A stretch of 16,787 nt of DNA from contig JAEYYP010000313.1 of the NCBI GenBank assembly GCA_023428425.1, positions 1 through 16,787 on the forward strand, in the 5' to 3' direction. Source of the stretch: Pseudomonadota bacterium. Its GTDB lineage: Bacteria > Pseudomonadota > Alphaproteobacteria > Rhizobiales > Devosiaceae. This document shows positions 6,613-13,603 of this stretch, in pieces. The notes beneath the pieces were generated by a model. That model saw only the letters and a list, made by a program, of their open reading frames with translations. It made no database searches and had not been told where the DNA came from. The first letter of the stretch is position 1. Every line of letters begins with the position of its first letter. The translations under genes were made by a program, and so were the position numbers.

Positions 6613-8529
6613 TCAGATCGAGTACACCGCGCCGAAATCGAAGATCGTCGCGTACAGTTCCTCGGCCATGCGGACCGGGTCGTGCAGCCCTCCGTGGAGG
6701 GTCAGGTCCGGCTTCTCCGGCGCCTCGTACGGGCTCGAAATGCCCGTGAAGTTCCTGATCTCGCCGCGGCGCGCCTTGGCGTAGAGGCCCTTGGGGTCGC
6801 GCGCCTCGCAGACTTCGAGCGGGGTGTTGACGAAAACCTCGGTGAACCTGATGTCACCAGCGATCTCGCGCGCCAGCCGGCGTTCATTGGCGAATGGCGA
6901 AATGAAGCTGACCAGTACGATCAGGCCGGCATCGGCCATCAGGCGAGCCACCTCCGCGACGCGGCGGATGTTTTCCACGCGGTCCTCGTCGGTGAACCCG
7001 AGATCCTTGTTGAGGCCGTGGCGCACATTGTCGCCATCGAGGATATAGGCGTGGCGCCCATCGGCGGTCAGTCGCTTCTCGACGAGGTTGGCGACCGTCG
7101 ATTTGCCCGAGCCCGAGAGGCCGGTGAACCAGACGATCTGCGGCGTCTGTCCCTTGAGATCGGCGCGCACCTTCCGGTTCACGTCGAAGCTCTGGTAGCT
7201 CAGGTTCTGCGCGCGCCGGAGGCCGAACTCGATGACACCGGCGCCGAGCGTGGCGTTGGAAATGCGGTCGATGAGGATGAAGCTGCCGGTCAGCGCGTTG
7301 GCGCCGTAGCCGTCGAAGGCGATCGGCTTGTCCGTGGCGATGGTCACCGTGCCGACTTCGTTCATCTCGAGCGTCTTGGCCGCGCTTTCCTCGAGCGTGT
7401 TGACGTTGGTGCGGAACTTGAGCGCCGTGATCGAAGCCGGGACGAGCTGGCTGCCGATCTTGAGCAGATAGGAGCGGCCGGGCATGGCCTGCTCCTCGTT
7501 CATCCACACGAGCCGGGCCTGGAACTGGTTGGAGAAGTCGGGGACTTCGCCCGGATGCGCCAGCACGTCGCCGCGCGAGATATCGACCTCACGGTCGAGC
7601 GTGATGGTCACCGCCTGCCCGGCGATCGCCTCGTTCAGGTCGCCATCCATCGTGACGATGCGTGAGACCTTGGCAGGCTTGCGCGAAGCGGCGACCAGCA
7701 GGTCGTCGCCGACCTTCACGGTGCCCGAGGCAATGGTGCCGGAGAAGCCGCGAAAGTCGAGGTTCGGCCGGTTCACCCACTGCACGGGGAGGCGCAACGG
7801 CTTCTGCGTCCGGTCTGTCGCGACTTCGATCGTCTCGAGATAGGGAACGAGCTGCGGTCCGGTGTACCACGGCATCTGCGCGCTGGGCGCAAGGATGTTG
7901 TCCCCCTTCAGCGCCGAAACCGGAACCGCCACCAGCGTCTCGAACCCGAGGTCCTTCGCAAACGCGCGATACTCGGACTCGATGGCGTTGAAGGTGTCCG
8001 CATCGTAGCCGACGAGGTCGATCTTGTTGATCGCCAGCACCACGTGCTTCACGCCGATGAGGCTGAGGATGAAGCTGTGGCGGCGCGTCTGCGTCAGCAC
8101 GCCCTTCCGGGCGTCGATCAGGACGATGGCGAGGTCGGCGTTCGACGCGCCCGTCGCCATGTTGCGGGTGTACTGCTCGTGGCCGGGGGTGTCGGCAACG
8201 ATGAACTTCCGCTTGTCCGTCGAGAAGAACCGGTAGGCGACGTCAATGGTGATGCCCTGCTCGCGCTCGGCGGCCAGGCCGTCGACCAGCAGCGAGAAAT
8301 CGATACCTTCATCGCCGACGTGGCGATTGCGGCTTTCCTTCTTCAGCGACGCGAGCTGGTCATCGAGCACTAGCTGGCTGTCGTACAGCAGGCGGCCGAT
8401 GAGCGTCGACTTGCCATCGTCGACGGATCCGCAGGTCAGGAAGCGCAGCAGGCTCTTGCCGGTCTGTTCGGCGAGCCAGGCGTCAAGGGCTGTCGCCGCG
8501 GCGGGAGGGGTCATCTGCACGGTCGCCAT
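6613..8529 (-). CDS. cysNC: Bifunctional sulfate adenylyltransferase large subunit / APS kinase (CysN-CysC fusion)
   Basis: A 638-residue cytoplasmic fusion enzyme. The N-terminal GTPase half (about 26-440) has the EF-Tu-like motifs GSVDDGKST (34-42), DTPGH (113-117) and NKID (168-171); GTP hydrolysis drives APS synthesis by the partner CysD. The C-terminal half (about 450-638) is APS kinase with P-loop GLSGSGKST (470-478), DGDN (498-501), FISPF with Ser544, and DPKGLYAKARRGEI (578-591), converting APS to PAPS. Fusions of this kind are usual in rhizobia (NodQ-like) and many alphaproteobacteria. The start ATG overlaps the cysD stop by one base, so the two are translationally coupled. All key motifs are intact. 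PAPS would feed either assimilatory reduction or sulfation; which one cannot be told from this window. Confidence 0.96.
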   Translation of the reverse strand: MATVQMTPPAAATALDAWLAEQTGKSLLRFLTCGSVDDGKSTLIGRLLYDSQLVLDDQLASLKKESRNRHVGDEGIDFSLLVDGLAAEREQGITIDVAYRFFSTDKRKFIVADTPGHEQYTRNMATGASNADLAIVLIDARKGVLTQTRRHSFILSLIGVKHVVLAINKIDLVGYDADTFNAIESEYRAFAKDLGFETLVAVPVSALKGDNILAPSAQMPWYTGPQLVPYLETIEVATDRTQKPLRLPVQWVNRPNLDFRGFSGTIASGTVKVGDDLLVAASRKPAKVSRIVTMDGDLNEAIAGQAVTITLDREVDISRGDVLAHPGEVPDFSNQFQARLVWMNEEQAMPGRSYLLKIGSQLVPASITALKFRTNVNTLEESAAKTLEMNEVGTVTIATDKPIAFDGYGANALTGSFILIDRISNATLGAGVIEFGLRRAQNLSYQSFDVNRKVRADLKGQTPQIVWFTGLSGSGKSTVANLVEKRLTADGRHAYILDGDNVRHGLNKDLGFTDEDRVENIRRVAEVARLMADAGLIVLVSFISPFANERRLAREIAGDIRFTEVFVNTPLEVCEARDPKGLYAKARRGEIRNFTGISSPYEAPEKPDLTLHGGLHDPVRMAEELYATIFDFGAVYSI

Positions 8530-9446
8530 CAGAAATAGCCCTCCTGCTTCTTCTTCTCCATCGACCCGACGCTGTCGGAATCGATCAGGCGGCCTTCACG
8601 CTCGGAGGTGCGGGAGGCCTGCATTTCCATGATGATCGAGGGCAGATCGGCCGCATCGGAGCGGATGCCGCCCGAGAGCGGGTAGCAGCCCAGCGTGCGG
8701 AAGCGGATCATCTCCTCGCGCGCCACCTCGCCCGGATTGAAGCGGAAACGCTCGTCATCGACCATGATCAGCGTGCCCGAACGCTCGACCACCGGCCGCT
8801 TGCGGGCGAAGTAGAGCTCGGGGATCGGGATGTTCTCGGCGTAGATGTAGGTCCACACGTCGAGCTCGGTCCAGTTCGAGATCGGGAACACGCGCATGCT
8901 CTCGCCGGGCGCCAGCCGGGTGTTGAAGAGGCGCCAGAGCTCGGGGCGCTGGTTCTTGGGGTCCCAGGCGTGCTGAGCGTTGCGGTGCGAGAAGATGCGT
9001 TCCTTGGCCCGGCTCTTTTCCTCGTCGCGGCGGGCGCCGGCGATCGCGGCGTCGTAGCGGCCGGCATTCAGCGCCTGCCGCAGTGCCTGCGGCTTCATGA
9101 TGTCCGTGTGGACGGCCGAGCCATGGTCGAACGGGTTGATGCCCTGTGCCAGGCCATCGGGATTGGTGTGGACGATCAGGTCGAGGTCGTGCTCGCGCGC
9201 CATCCGGTCGCGAAACGCGATCATCTCGCGGAACTTCCACTTCGTATCGATGTGCAGGATCGGGAACGGCACCCGCGACGGGAAGAAGGCCTTGCGGGCG
9301 AGATGCAGCAGGACCGAGGAGTCCTTGCCGATGGAGTACATCATCACCGGCCGCTCGAAGCTGGCGGCGACCTCGCGGAAGATCTCGATGGATTCACTCT
9401 CCAGGGCCTGGAGATGGCTGAGGGTACGCCGACTGGGCTCGGACAT
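8529..9446 (-). CDS. cysD: Sulfate adenylyltransferase small subunit
   Basis: A 305-residue PP-loop ATP pyrophosphatase that adenylates sulfate to APS together with CysN. The PP-loop SIGKDSS lies at residues 38-44, followed by LHLARKAFFP; DEEKSRAKERIFSHR, the segment with FPISNWTELDVW, and GCYPLSGG are characteristic of CysD. The chosen start (MSEPSRRTLSHLQALESESI) matches the N-terminus and length of E. coli CysD (302 residues). An in-frame TTG at 9503 would add 19 residues without family resemblance and with no Shine-Dalgarno. The sequence before the ATG (GGTAGACAG) is only a modest ribosome site and lies against a 15-base palindrome. First gene of the cysD-cysNC operon, divergent from the photolyase gene. 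Confidence 0.95.
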   Translation of the reverse strand: MSEPSRRTLSHLQALESESIEIFREVAASFERPVMMYSIGKDSSVLLHLARKAFFPSRVPFPILHIDTKWKFREMIAFRDRMAREHDLDLIVHTNPDGLAQGINPFDHGSAVHTDIMKPQALRQALNAGRYDAAIAGARRDEEKSRAKERIFSHRNAQHAWDPKNQRPELWRLFNTRLAPGESMRVFPISNWTELDVWTYIYAENIPIPELYFARKRPVVERSGTLIMVDDERFRFNPGEVAREEMIRFRTLGCYPLSGGIRSDAADLPSIIMEMQASRTSEREGRLIDSDSVGSMEKKKQEGYF

Positions 9447-9453
9447 CTGTCTA

Positions 9454-9468
9454 CCGTTGCTGCAACGG
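9454..9468. promoter_or_regulatory. Fifteen-base perfect palindrome just upstream of cysD
   Basis: CCGTTGC-T-GCAACGG is a perfect inverted repeat around one central base, ending 7 bases before the cysD start codon on the minus strand. As DNA it could be an operator; as RNA it could form a six-base-pair hairpin with a three-base loop next to the ribosome site. Either would control sulfate activation. No regulator is identified. Confidence 0.4.
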
Positions 9469-9524
9469 GCTGTCACATACGCGCTCCCCGGGGGCTGCGG
9501 CAAGGTGAGTGAATCAGTCGGGAA

Positions 9525-9548
9525 CGCAAACTATTGCACCGGTTTGCG
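9525..9548. promoter_or_regulatory. Inverted repeat in the cysD/photolyase divergent region
   Basis: CGCAAAC (9525-9531) and GTTTGCG (9542-9548) form a perfect seven-base inverted repeat with a 10-base spacer, typical geometry for a dimeric regulator. It lies 79 bases upstream of cysD and 92 bases upstream of the photolyase gene, so it could serve either or both. I found no convincing -35/-10 pair in this 194-base region. Confidence 0.45.
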
Positions 9549-9640
9549 CGTATCTGATGCAGTGGGGACGCAGCTTTTTCGGTCACCCATTCGACAAGAA
9601 CGACTGAACCGGGAAGCGGCAGCAAAGGAAAATCTATTTC

Positions 9641-11011
9641 ATGACGAAAACAGCACTGCTGTGGCTGAGGAACGATCTGCGGCTCGGCGACAACCCGGCA
9701 CTTCGTGCGGCGATCGAGACCGGCGAGAACGTCGAGGCGCTCTACGTACACGAGACCGACAAGGGGTTGCGGCCGCGCGGCGCGGCTTCGCGCTGGTGGC
9801 TTCACCACAGCCTCAACGCTGTGGGTGCGGATCTTGAGCGTCTCGGGATCGGGCTGGACGTCGTCGAAGGCGAGAGCGGCAAGCTCATCCTGGAGCGCGC
9901 GAAGCACGCGAGCGTCGTATGCTGGAACCGGCGCTACGGCCCTGCGGAGCGAGAGCATGACGCCACCATCAAGGAACAGCTCCGACGGGACGGGATCGCG
10001 GTCAAGAGTTCCCCGGGAAACGTCCTCGTGGAACCGTTCGACATCGAGACCAAGACCGGCAAGCCCTATTCGGTCTACACGCCGTTCTGGCAGGCGCTGA
10101 AGCAGCGAGCCATCACTGCCCCGCAGCCGAAGCCGCGCGGTCACGACGTCGAGCGGGTGGCAAGGGTCGATGGCGCCTATCGCGAGCCGGCCTGGGGCAA
10201 GAAGCTTGGCAAGCACTGGAGCATAGGCGAGACGGCGGCGCGCGAGCGGCTCGACACTTTCCTCGACGAATTGGTCGACGACTACCCGGCGGACCGGGAC
10301 CTGCCCCGCAAGCAAGCAACCTCACGGCTATCCCCTCACCTGGCGATTGGCGAGATCAGCGCCCGGCAGGTGTGGCATGCGGCCATGGCGCGCGCGCACG
10401 CCGAGCCGAGCAAGGCCGGCTCGATCGAGAAGTTCCTGTCGGAACTCGCCTGGCGCGACTTCAATCACCACCAGCTCTATCATCGCGAGGACATCGCAAC
10501 GGCGCCGATGGTGGAGAAGTACGGGCGGCTCGATTGGCGGCGGGACTCAACGGGCCTCCATGCTTGGACCAGGGGGATGACGGGGATTCCCATCGTCGAT
10601 GCGGGCATGCGCGAGTTGTGGGAAACCGGCGTGATGCACAACCGGGTGCGCATGCTTACCGCCTCGCTGGTCGCCAAGAACCTGCTGGTGGATTGGCACA
10701 AGGGCGAGGAGTGGTTCTGGGATACGCTGGTCGATGCGGACGCCGCCAACAACCCCGGCAACTGGCAGTGGGTCGCCGGATCGGGGCTCGACGCCTCCCC
10801 CTACTTCCGCATCTTCAACCCGGTGACGCAGGGCGAGAAGTTCGATCCGACCGGCGAGTATGTCCGGCATTGGGTGCCGGAGCTCCGGGACCTGCCGGAC
10901 GGTCTGGTGCACAAGCCATGGGAAGGCGACGGGGTGAAGGGCTATCCTACGCCTATCGTAGACCTGAAGGCGAGCCGGGAGCGGGCACTGGCGGCGTTCA
11001 AGGCGCTCTAG
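9641..11011 (+). CDS. phrB: Deoxyribodipyrimidine photolyase (class I CPD type)
   Basis: A 456-residue flavoprotein that repairs UV-induced cyclobutane pyrimidine dimers using blue light. The N-terminal alpha/beta domain (1-160) begins LLWLRNDLRLGDNPAL, the family's usual 'WfRrDLRl.DN.AL'. The C-terminal FAD domain has TSRLSPHLAIGEIS (227-240), LSELAWRDFNHH (267-277), WTRGMTGIPIVDAGM (309-323) and DAANNPGNWQW...SPYFRIFNP (367-394). Trp309, Trp360 and Trp375 or Trp377 are candidates for the electron-transfer triad, and the DAANN segment carries the asparagine expected near flavin N5. Length matches bacterial CPD photolyases (about 450-480). AAAGGA precedes the ATG by 11 bases. Divergent from cysD and followed by the cysteine synthase gene in the same direction; no functional tie to sulfur metabolism is evident. 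A cryptochrome is less likely given the full motif set. Confidence 0.94.
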   Translation: MTKTALLWLRNDLRLGDNPALRAAIETGENVEALYVHETDKGLRPRGAASRWWLHHSLNAVGADLERLGIGLDVVEGESGKLILERAKHASVVCWNRRYGPAEREHDATIKEQLRRDGIAVKSSPGNVLVEPFDIETKTGKPYSVYTPFWQALKQRAITAPQPKPRGHDVERVARVDGAYREPAWGKKLGKHWSIGETAARERLDTFLDELVDDYPADRDLPRKQATSRLSPHLAIGEISARQVWHAAMARAHAEPSKAGSIEKFLSELAWRDFNHHQLYHREDIATAPMVEKYGRLDWRRDSTGLHAWTRGMTGIPIVDAGMRELWETGVMHNRVRMLTASLVAKNLLVDWHKGEEWFWDTLVDADAANNPGNWQWVAGSGLDASPYFRIFNPVTQGEKFDPTGEYVRHWVPELRDLPDGLVHKPWEGDGVKGYPTPIVDLKASRERALAAFKAL

Positions 11012-11084
11012 TCGGGGCGAATTTGCGCCGACTCCATACAACGCGGCACCTTCTTCTCCGCCGCACGGTCGATGCGAAACTCCG

Positions 11085-11112
11085 TGCCAATCCGTCGCCT
11101 TGGCGCTTGGCA
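11085..11112 (+). promoter_or_regulatory. Nested inverted repeat overlapping the cysteine synthase -35 element
   Basis: TGCCAA (11085-11090) is mirrored by TTGGCA (11107-11112), and inside them CGCC (11096-11099) is mirrored by GGCG (11102-11105). The right outer arm coincides with the proposed -35 hexamer, so a protein bound here would block or position RNA polymerase. Function is inferred from geometry only. Confidence 0.35.
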
Positions 11113-11135
11113 GGGTGGCGGCGGGACCCTAGGTT
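11107..11135 (+). promoter_or_regulatory. Candidate promoter of the cysteine synthase gene
   Basis: TTGGCA (11107-11112) and TAGGTT (11130-11135) are 17 bases apart. Transcription from about 11142 would leave a leader of roughly 24 bases. The -35 is good and the -10 only fair. This suggests the gene need not depend on read-through from the photolyase gene. Confidence 0.4.
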
Positions 11136-11165
11136 CGGGGCCCCGCAATCTGCTCTTTCCGGCCC

Positions 11166-12218
11166 ATGCCCAACCATCGTGACGTCATTTCCGCCATCGG
11201 CAACACCCCCCTCATCCGGCTCAACCGCGTTTCGGACGCGACCGGCTGTGACATATGGGGCAAGGCGGAGTTCCTGAATCCGGGCCAATCCGTCAAGGAC
11301 AGGGCGGCGCTCTTCATCATCCGCGACGCCGAGCGGCGCGGGTTGCTGAAGCCGGGCGGAACGATCGTCGAAGGCACAGCCGGCAATACCGGAATCGGGC
11401 TGACGATGGTCGCCAATGCGCTCGGCTACAAGTCGGTGATCGTGATCCCCGAAACGCAGAGCCAGGAGAAGAAGGACGCGCTGACGCTGCTCGGCGCCGA
11501 ACTGATCCAGGTCCCGGCCAAGCCGTACAAGAATCCCAACAACTACATCAAGATTTCCGGTCGCCTGGCCGAGAAGCTCAACCGGGAGCTGCCGGGCGGC
11601 GCCATCTGGGCCAACCAGTTCGACAACGTGGCAAACCGGCAGGCCCATATCGATGGTACGGGGCCGGAGATCTGGGAACAGACCGGCGGCAAGGTCGACG
11701 GGTTCATCTGCGCCGTCGGCTCGGGCGGAACGCTTGCCGGGGTCTCGATGGCGCTCAAGGCCCGCAACAAGGACGTGCAGATCGGTCTCGCCGACCCGGA
11801 GGGCGCCGCGCTCTTCAGCTATTACACGACCGGCGAACTGAAGAGCTCCGGCAACTCGATCACCGAGGGCATCGGCCAGGGCCGGATCACCGCCAATCTG
11901 CAGGGCGCGCAGGTTGATCGCGCTTACCAGATCCCCGACAGCGAGGCCCTGCCCTACGTCTTCGATCTCCTGGAACACGAGGGGCTCTGCCTTGGTGGCT
12001 CGTCGGGTATCAACGTGGCGGGCGCGGTCCGGCTGGCGCGTGACCTGGGCCCGGGCAAGACCATCGTCACCATCCTGTGCGACTACGGCAACCGCTACCA
12101 GAGCAAGCTGTTCAACCCCGAATTCCTCCGGACCAGGAACCTGCCGGTGCCGCACTGGCTGGAAGAGCCGGGCCGGATCGACTGGCAATCGGTGCTCGAG
12201 CCCGAGCCAGTATCGTGA
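11166..12218 (+). CDS. cysK: Cysteine synthase (O-acetylserine sulfhydrylase), alphaproteobacterial long form
   Basis: A 350-residue PLP enzyme of the cysteine synthase/CBS family, making cysteine from O-acetylserine and sulfide. The PLP lysine is Lys44 in NPGQSVKDRAA, the substrate loop is EGTAGNTGIG (69-78), the phosphate loop is VGSGGT (184-189), and LGGSSGIN lies at 276-283. It has alanine in the loop where E. coli CysK has TSGNTG, and a C-terminal extension (LCDYGNRYQSKLFNPEFL and onwards) absent from the roughly 320-residue CysK. Both traits are usual for a class of rhizobial cysteine synthases, so it is probably functional. ATG at 11166 has no good Shine-Dalgarno and no alternative in-frame start nearby. 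It completes, with cysD/cysNC on the other side of the photolyase gene, two ends of the sulfate-to-cysteine route. Confidence 0.9.
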   Translation: MPNHRDVISAIGNTPLIRLNRVSDATGCDIWGKAEFLNPGQSVKDRAALFIIRDAERRGLLKPGGTIVEGTAGNTGIGLTMVANALGYKSVIVIPETQSQEKKDALTLLGAELIQVPAKPYKNPNNYIKISGRLAEKLNRELPGGAIWANQFDNVANRQAHIDGTGPEIWEQTGGKVDGFICAVGSGGTLAGVSMALKARNKDVQIGLADPEGAALFSYYTTGELKSSGNSITEGIGQGRITANLQGAQVDRAYQIPDSEALPYVFDLLEHEGLCLGGSSGINVAGAVRLARDLGPGKTIVTILCDYGNRYQSKLFNPEFLRTRNLPVPHWLEEPGRIDWQSVLEPEPVS

Positions 12219-12248
12219 AGAGCTGGCTTAGCGCTGCCGGGTGATGGA

Positions 12249-12272
12249 GTTCTGAACCCCGGCTGGCAGAAC
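12249..12272 (+). other. Hairpin downstream of the cysteine synthase gene
   Basis: GTTCTG (12249-12254) pairs with CAGAAC (12267-12272), with a further CC/GG possible inside. It lies 31 bases after the stop codon but has no T-run, so it is not a standard Rho-independent terminator; it may stabilise the 3' end or assist Rho-dependent termination. Confidence 0.35.
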
Positions 12273-12281
12273 TTCGTGGCC

Positions 12282-12304
12282 TACGCACGCGCAGGCAGTG
12301 CGTA
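12282..12304 (+). other. Second hairpin in the cysteine synthase 3' region
   Basis: TACGCAC (12282-12288) and GTGCGTA (12298-12304) form a perfect seven-base stem with a nine-base loop, ten bases after the preceding hairpin and also lacking a T-run. The remainder of the 12219-12461 gap, to about 12424, shows no convincing gene. Confidence 0.35.
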
Positions 12305-12424
12305 AGCCGACGTCCGTGGGCCCGCTCGCTCACCTGAAACTGACAGATTGCTTCGCGTTTTCAACTTATCCCCCTGCTGCCGCCCTGTGGCACAATGGCT
12401 TCGCTGAGGAAGGCGACGGGGGAA

Positions 12425-12462
12425 GTCGGGAAAAGCGAAAACTATGTAAACAGCGCTTACAT
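12425..12462 (-). terminator. Candidate terminator of the binding-protein gene
   Basis: On the minus strand ATGTAA-GCGCTGT-TTACAT (12444-12462) forms a six-base-pair stem that starts inside the stop codon of the binding-protein gene, followed by AGTTTTCGCTTTT. The stem is AT-rich and the T-runs are interrupted, so this is a weak call. Confidence 0.35.
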
Positions 12463-13505
12463 CACTCGATGGGTGGGGCGTAGAGCAGGCCGCCGTTGAT
12501 CCACAGGGCGTTCTGGCCGCGCACCACCGCCGAGTCGGTGGCGGGGCCGAAATTGCGCTCGAAGATCTCGCCGTAGTTCCCGACGGCGCTGATCACATTG
12601 GAGATGAAGCGGCTGTCGAGACCGATCGACGGCCCGAACGTCCCTTCGAGCCCGAGCAGCCGGCGGATACGGTGCGTCTTGGCGGCGGCCAGGCTCTGGA
12701 TGTTGCGGGAGGTGACGCCGGCCTCCTCGGCGTCGATCAGGGCAAACAGCGTCCACTCGACGATGCTGAACCACTGATCGTCCCCCGACCGCACGACCGG
12801 CCCGAAAGCCCCCTTGCCGATACGCTCGGGCAGGATGCGGTGGTTGGCCGGATCCGGCAGGCTGCGGCGCATGGCATTCAGCCAGCTGGCCGAGGCGGAG
12901 ACGGCGTTGCAGAGCCCGGCACTGTAGGCGACGCCGAGATCCTCGCGATCCTCGTAGAGCAGCTCCGTGTAGGTCGCCTGCGTGGTGAAGAAGAACTCGC
13001 GCAGGTTGGCCAGCCCCTCCGCTTCATCGACGATGCAGATCTTCACGTCGTCGAGCTGGTAGGCCGATACCGCCCCAATCGACTGCGGCAGCATGATCGC
13101 CTGCCCGTCGAAATAGGAGGTCGCGACATAGGTGGCGCCATAGCCGGTGTCGCGTCGCATGGTCCAGGGCGCATTGCGCGCGATCAGGTCGATGCCGCCC
13201 GTCTGCAACTGTGCGAAGCGGCTGTCGCCGCTGAGCGGCACAAACTCCATCCTGCTCGCATCGTTGAATACCGCGACCGCTACGGCGCGGCAGAAATCGA
13301 CATCGAAGCCGGTCCAGCGGCCATCGGCGCCCGGCTGGGCAAAGCCGGGAAGCGGATCGGTGGTAGCGCAGATGACATGGCCACGATCGCGAATGGCCTG
13401 CAGGGTTGGACCTGCCGGAGCCAGCAGCGACTGGGCTGCAGCGGGGCCGGCGGCGAGAGCAACCAGCAGGATCAGGAGCCGCCCGGCGGCCGATACGCAC
13501 GTCAA
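12462..13505 (-). CDS. aapJ: General L-amino acid ABC transporter periplasmic binding protein, AapJ-like
   Basis: A 347-residue secreted binding protein delivering polar amino acids to the adjacent permease. A signal peptide (residues 1-24, cleavage after PAAA) precedes the SBP family 3 signature RWTGFDVDFCRAVAVAVF (about 63-80). ARNAPWTMRRDT (109-120), PDPANHRILPERIGKGAFGP and GDDQW match the AapJ pattern. Four mature cysteines (46, 72, 157, 199) are present. The start chosen is TTG at 13505: GGGAG lies six bases upstream and the signal peptide then begins properly. A GTG at 13547 would add 14 polar residues, has no Shine-Dalgarno, and falls upstream of the predicted transcription start. Unlike the usual aapJQMP order, this gene is last. 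A canonical J gene may lie beyond 16787, making this one a second binding protein. Confidence 0.88.
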   Translation of the reverse strand: MTCVSAAGRLLILLVALAAGPAAAQSLLAPAGPTLQAIRDRGHVICATTDPLPGFAQPGADGRWTGFDVDFCRAVAVAVFNDASRMEFVPLSGDSRFAQLQTGGIDLIARNAPWTMRRDTGYGATYVATSYFDGQAIMLPQSIGAVSAYQLDDVKICIVDEAEGLANLREFFFTTQATYTELLYEDREDLGVAYSAGLCNAVSASASWLNAMRRSLPDPANHRILPERIGKGAFGPVVRSGDDQWFSIVEWTLFALIDAEEAGVTSRNIQSLAAAKTHRIRRLLGLEGTFGPSIGLDSRFISNVISAVGNYGEIFERNFGPATDSAVVRGQNALWINGGLLYAPPIE

Positions 13506-13532
13506 ATCACCACTCCCGCTGGCCCGAGCCGG

Positions 13533-13560
13533 ATTATGGTGAGGCACAAGGCCGGGTCAA
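13533..13560 (-). promoter_or_regulatory. Strong candidate promoter of the AapJ-like gene
   Basis: On the minus strand TTGACC (13555-13560) and CATAAT (13533-13538) are 16 bases apart, each matching five of six consensus bases. Transcription from about 13526 would give a leader of some 20 bases containing the GGGAG site and the TTG start. It implies the binding protein is transcribed separately from the permease and ATPase genes. Confidence 0.6.
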
Positions 13561-13571
13561 GGCGATCCGAG

Positions 13572-13594
13572 GGGGTGGCTTCAGGAACCACCCC
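13572..13594 (-). terminator. Intercistronic hairpin between ATPase and binding-protein genes
   Basis: On the minus strand GGGGTGG (13588-13594) pairs with CCACCCC (13572-13578), extendable by a G-T and a T-A pair, giving a very stable stem nine bases after the ATPase stop. No T-run follows, so it may be a Rho-dependent end, an RNA stability element or a partial terminator placed before the next promoter. Confidence 0.4.
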
Positions 13595-13603
13595 TGCCCC
13601 CGC

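Noticed and set aside
6547..7665. 372-residue plus-strand open frame opposite cysNC
   Set aside because: It is antisense to a gene with all catalytic motifs intact; its composition is that of a GC-rich shadow frame.
9447..9503. TTG-started 19-residue extension of cysD
   Set aside because: No Shine-Dalgarno, no resemblance to CysD N-termini, and it would cover the palindrome; the ATG at 9446 fits the family length.
11012..11165. Riboswitch or leader peptide upstream of the cysteine synthase gene
   Set aside because: No SAM-II-like or other riboswitch core is recognisable, and the predicted leader after the promoter is only about 24 bases.
12300..12424. Possible small gene between the cysteine synthase and the AapJ-like gene
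   Set aside because: The short open frames here lack a Shine-Dalgarno, a recognisable domain or coding-like composition.
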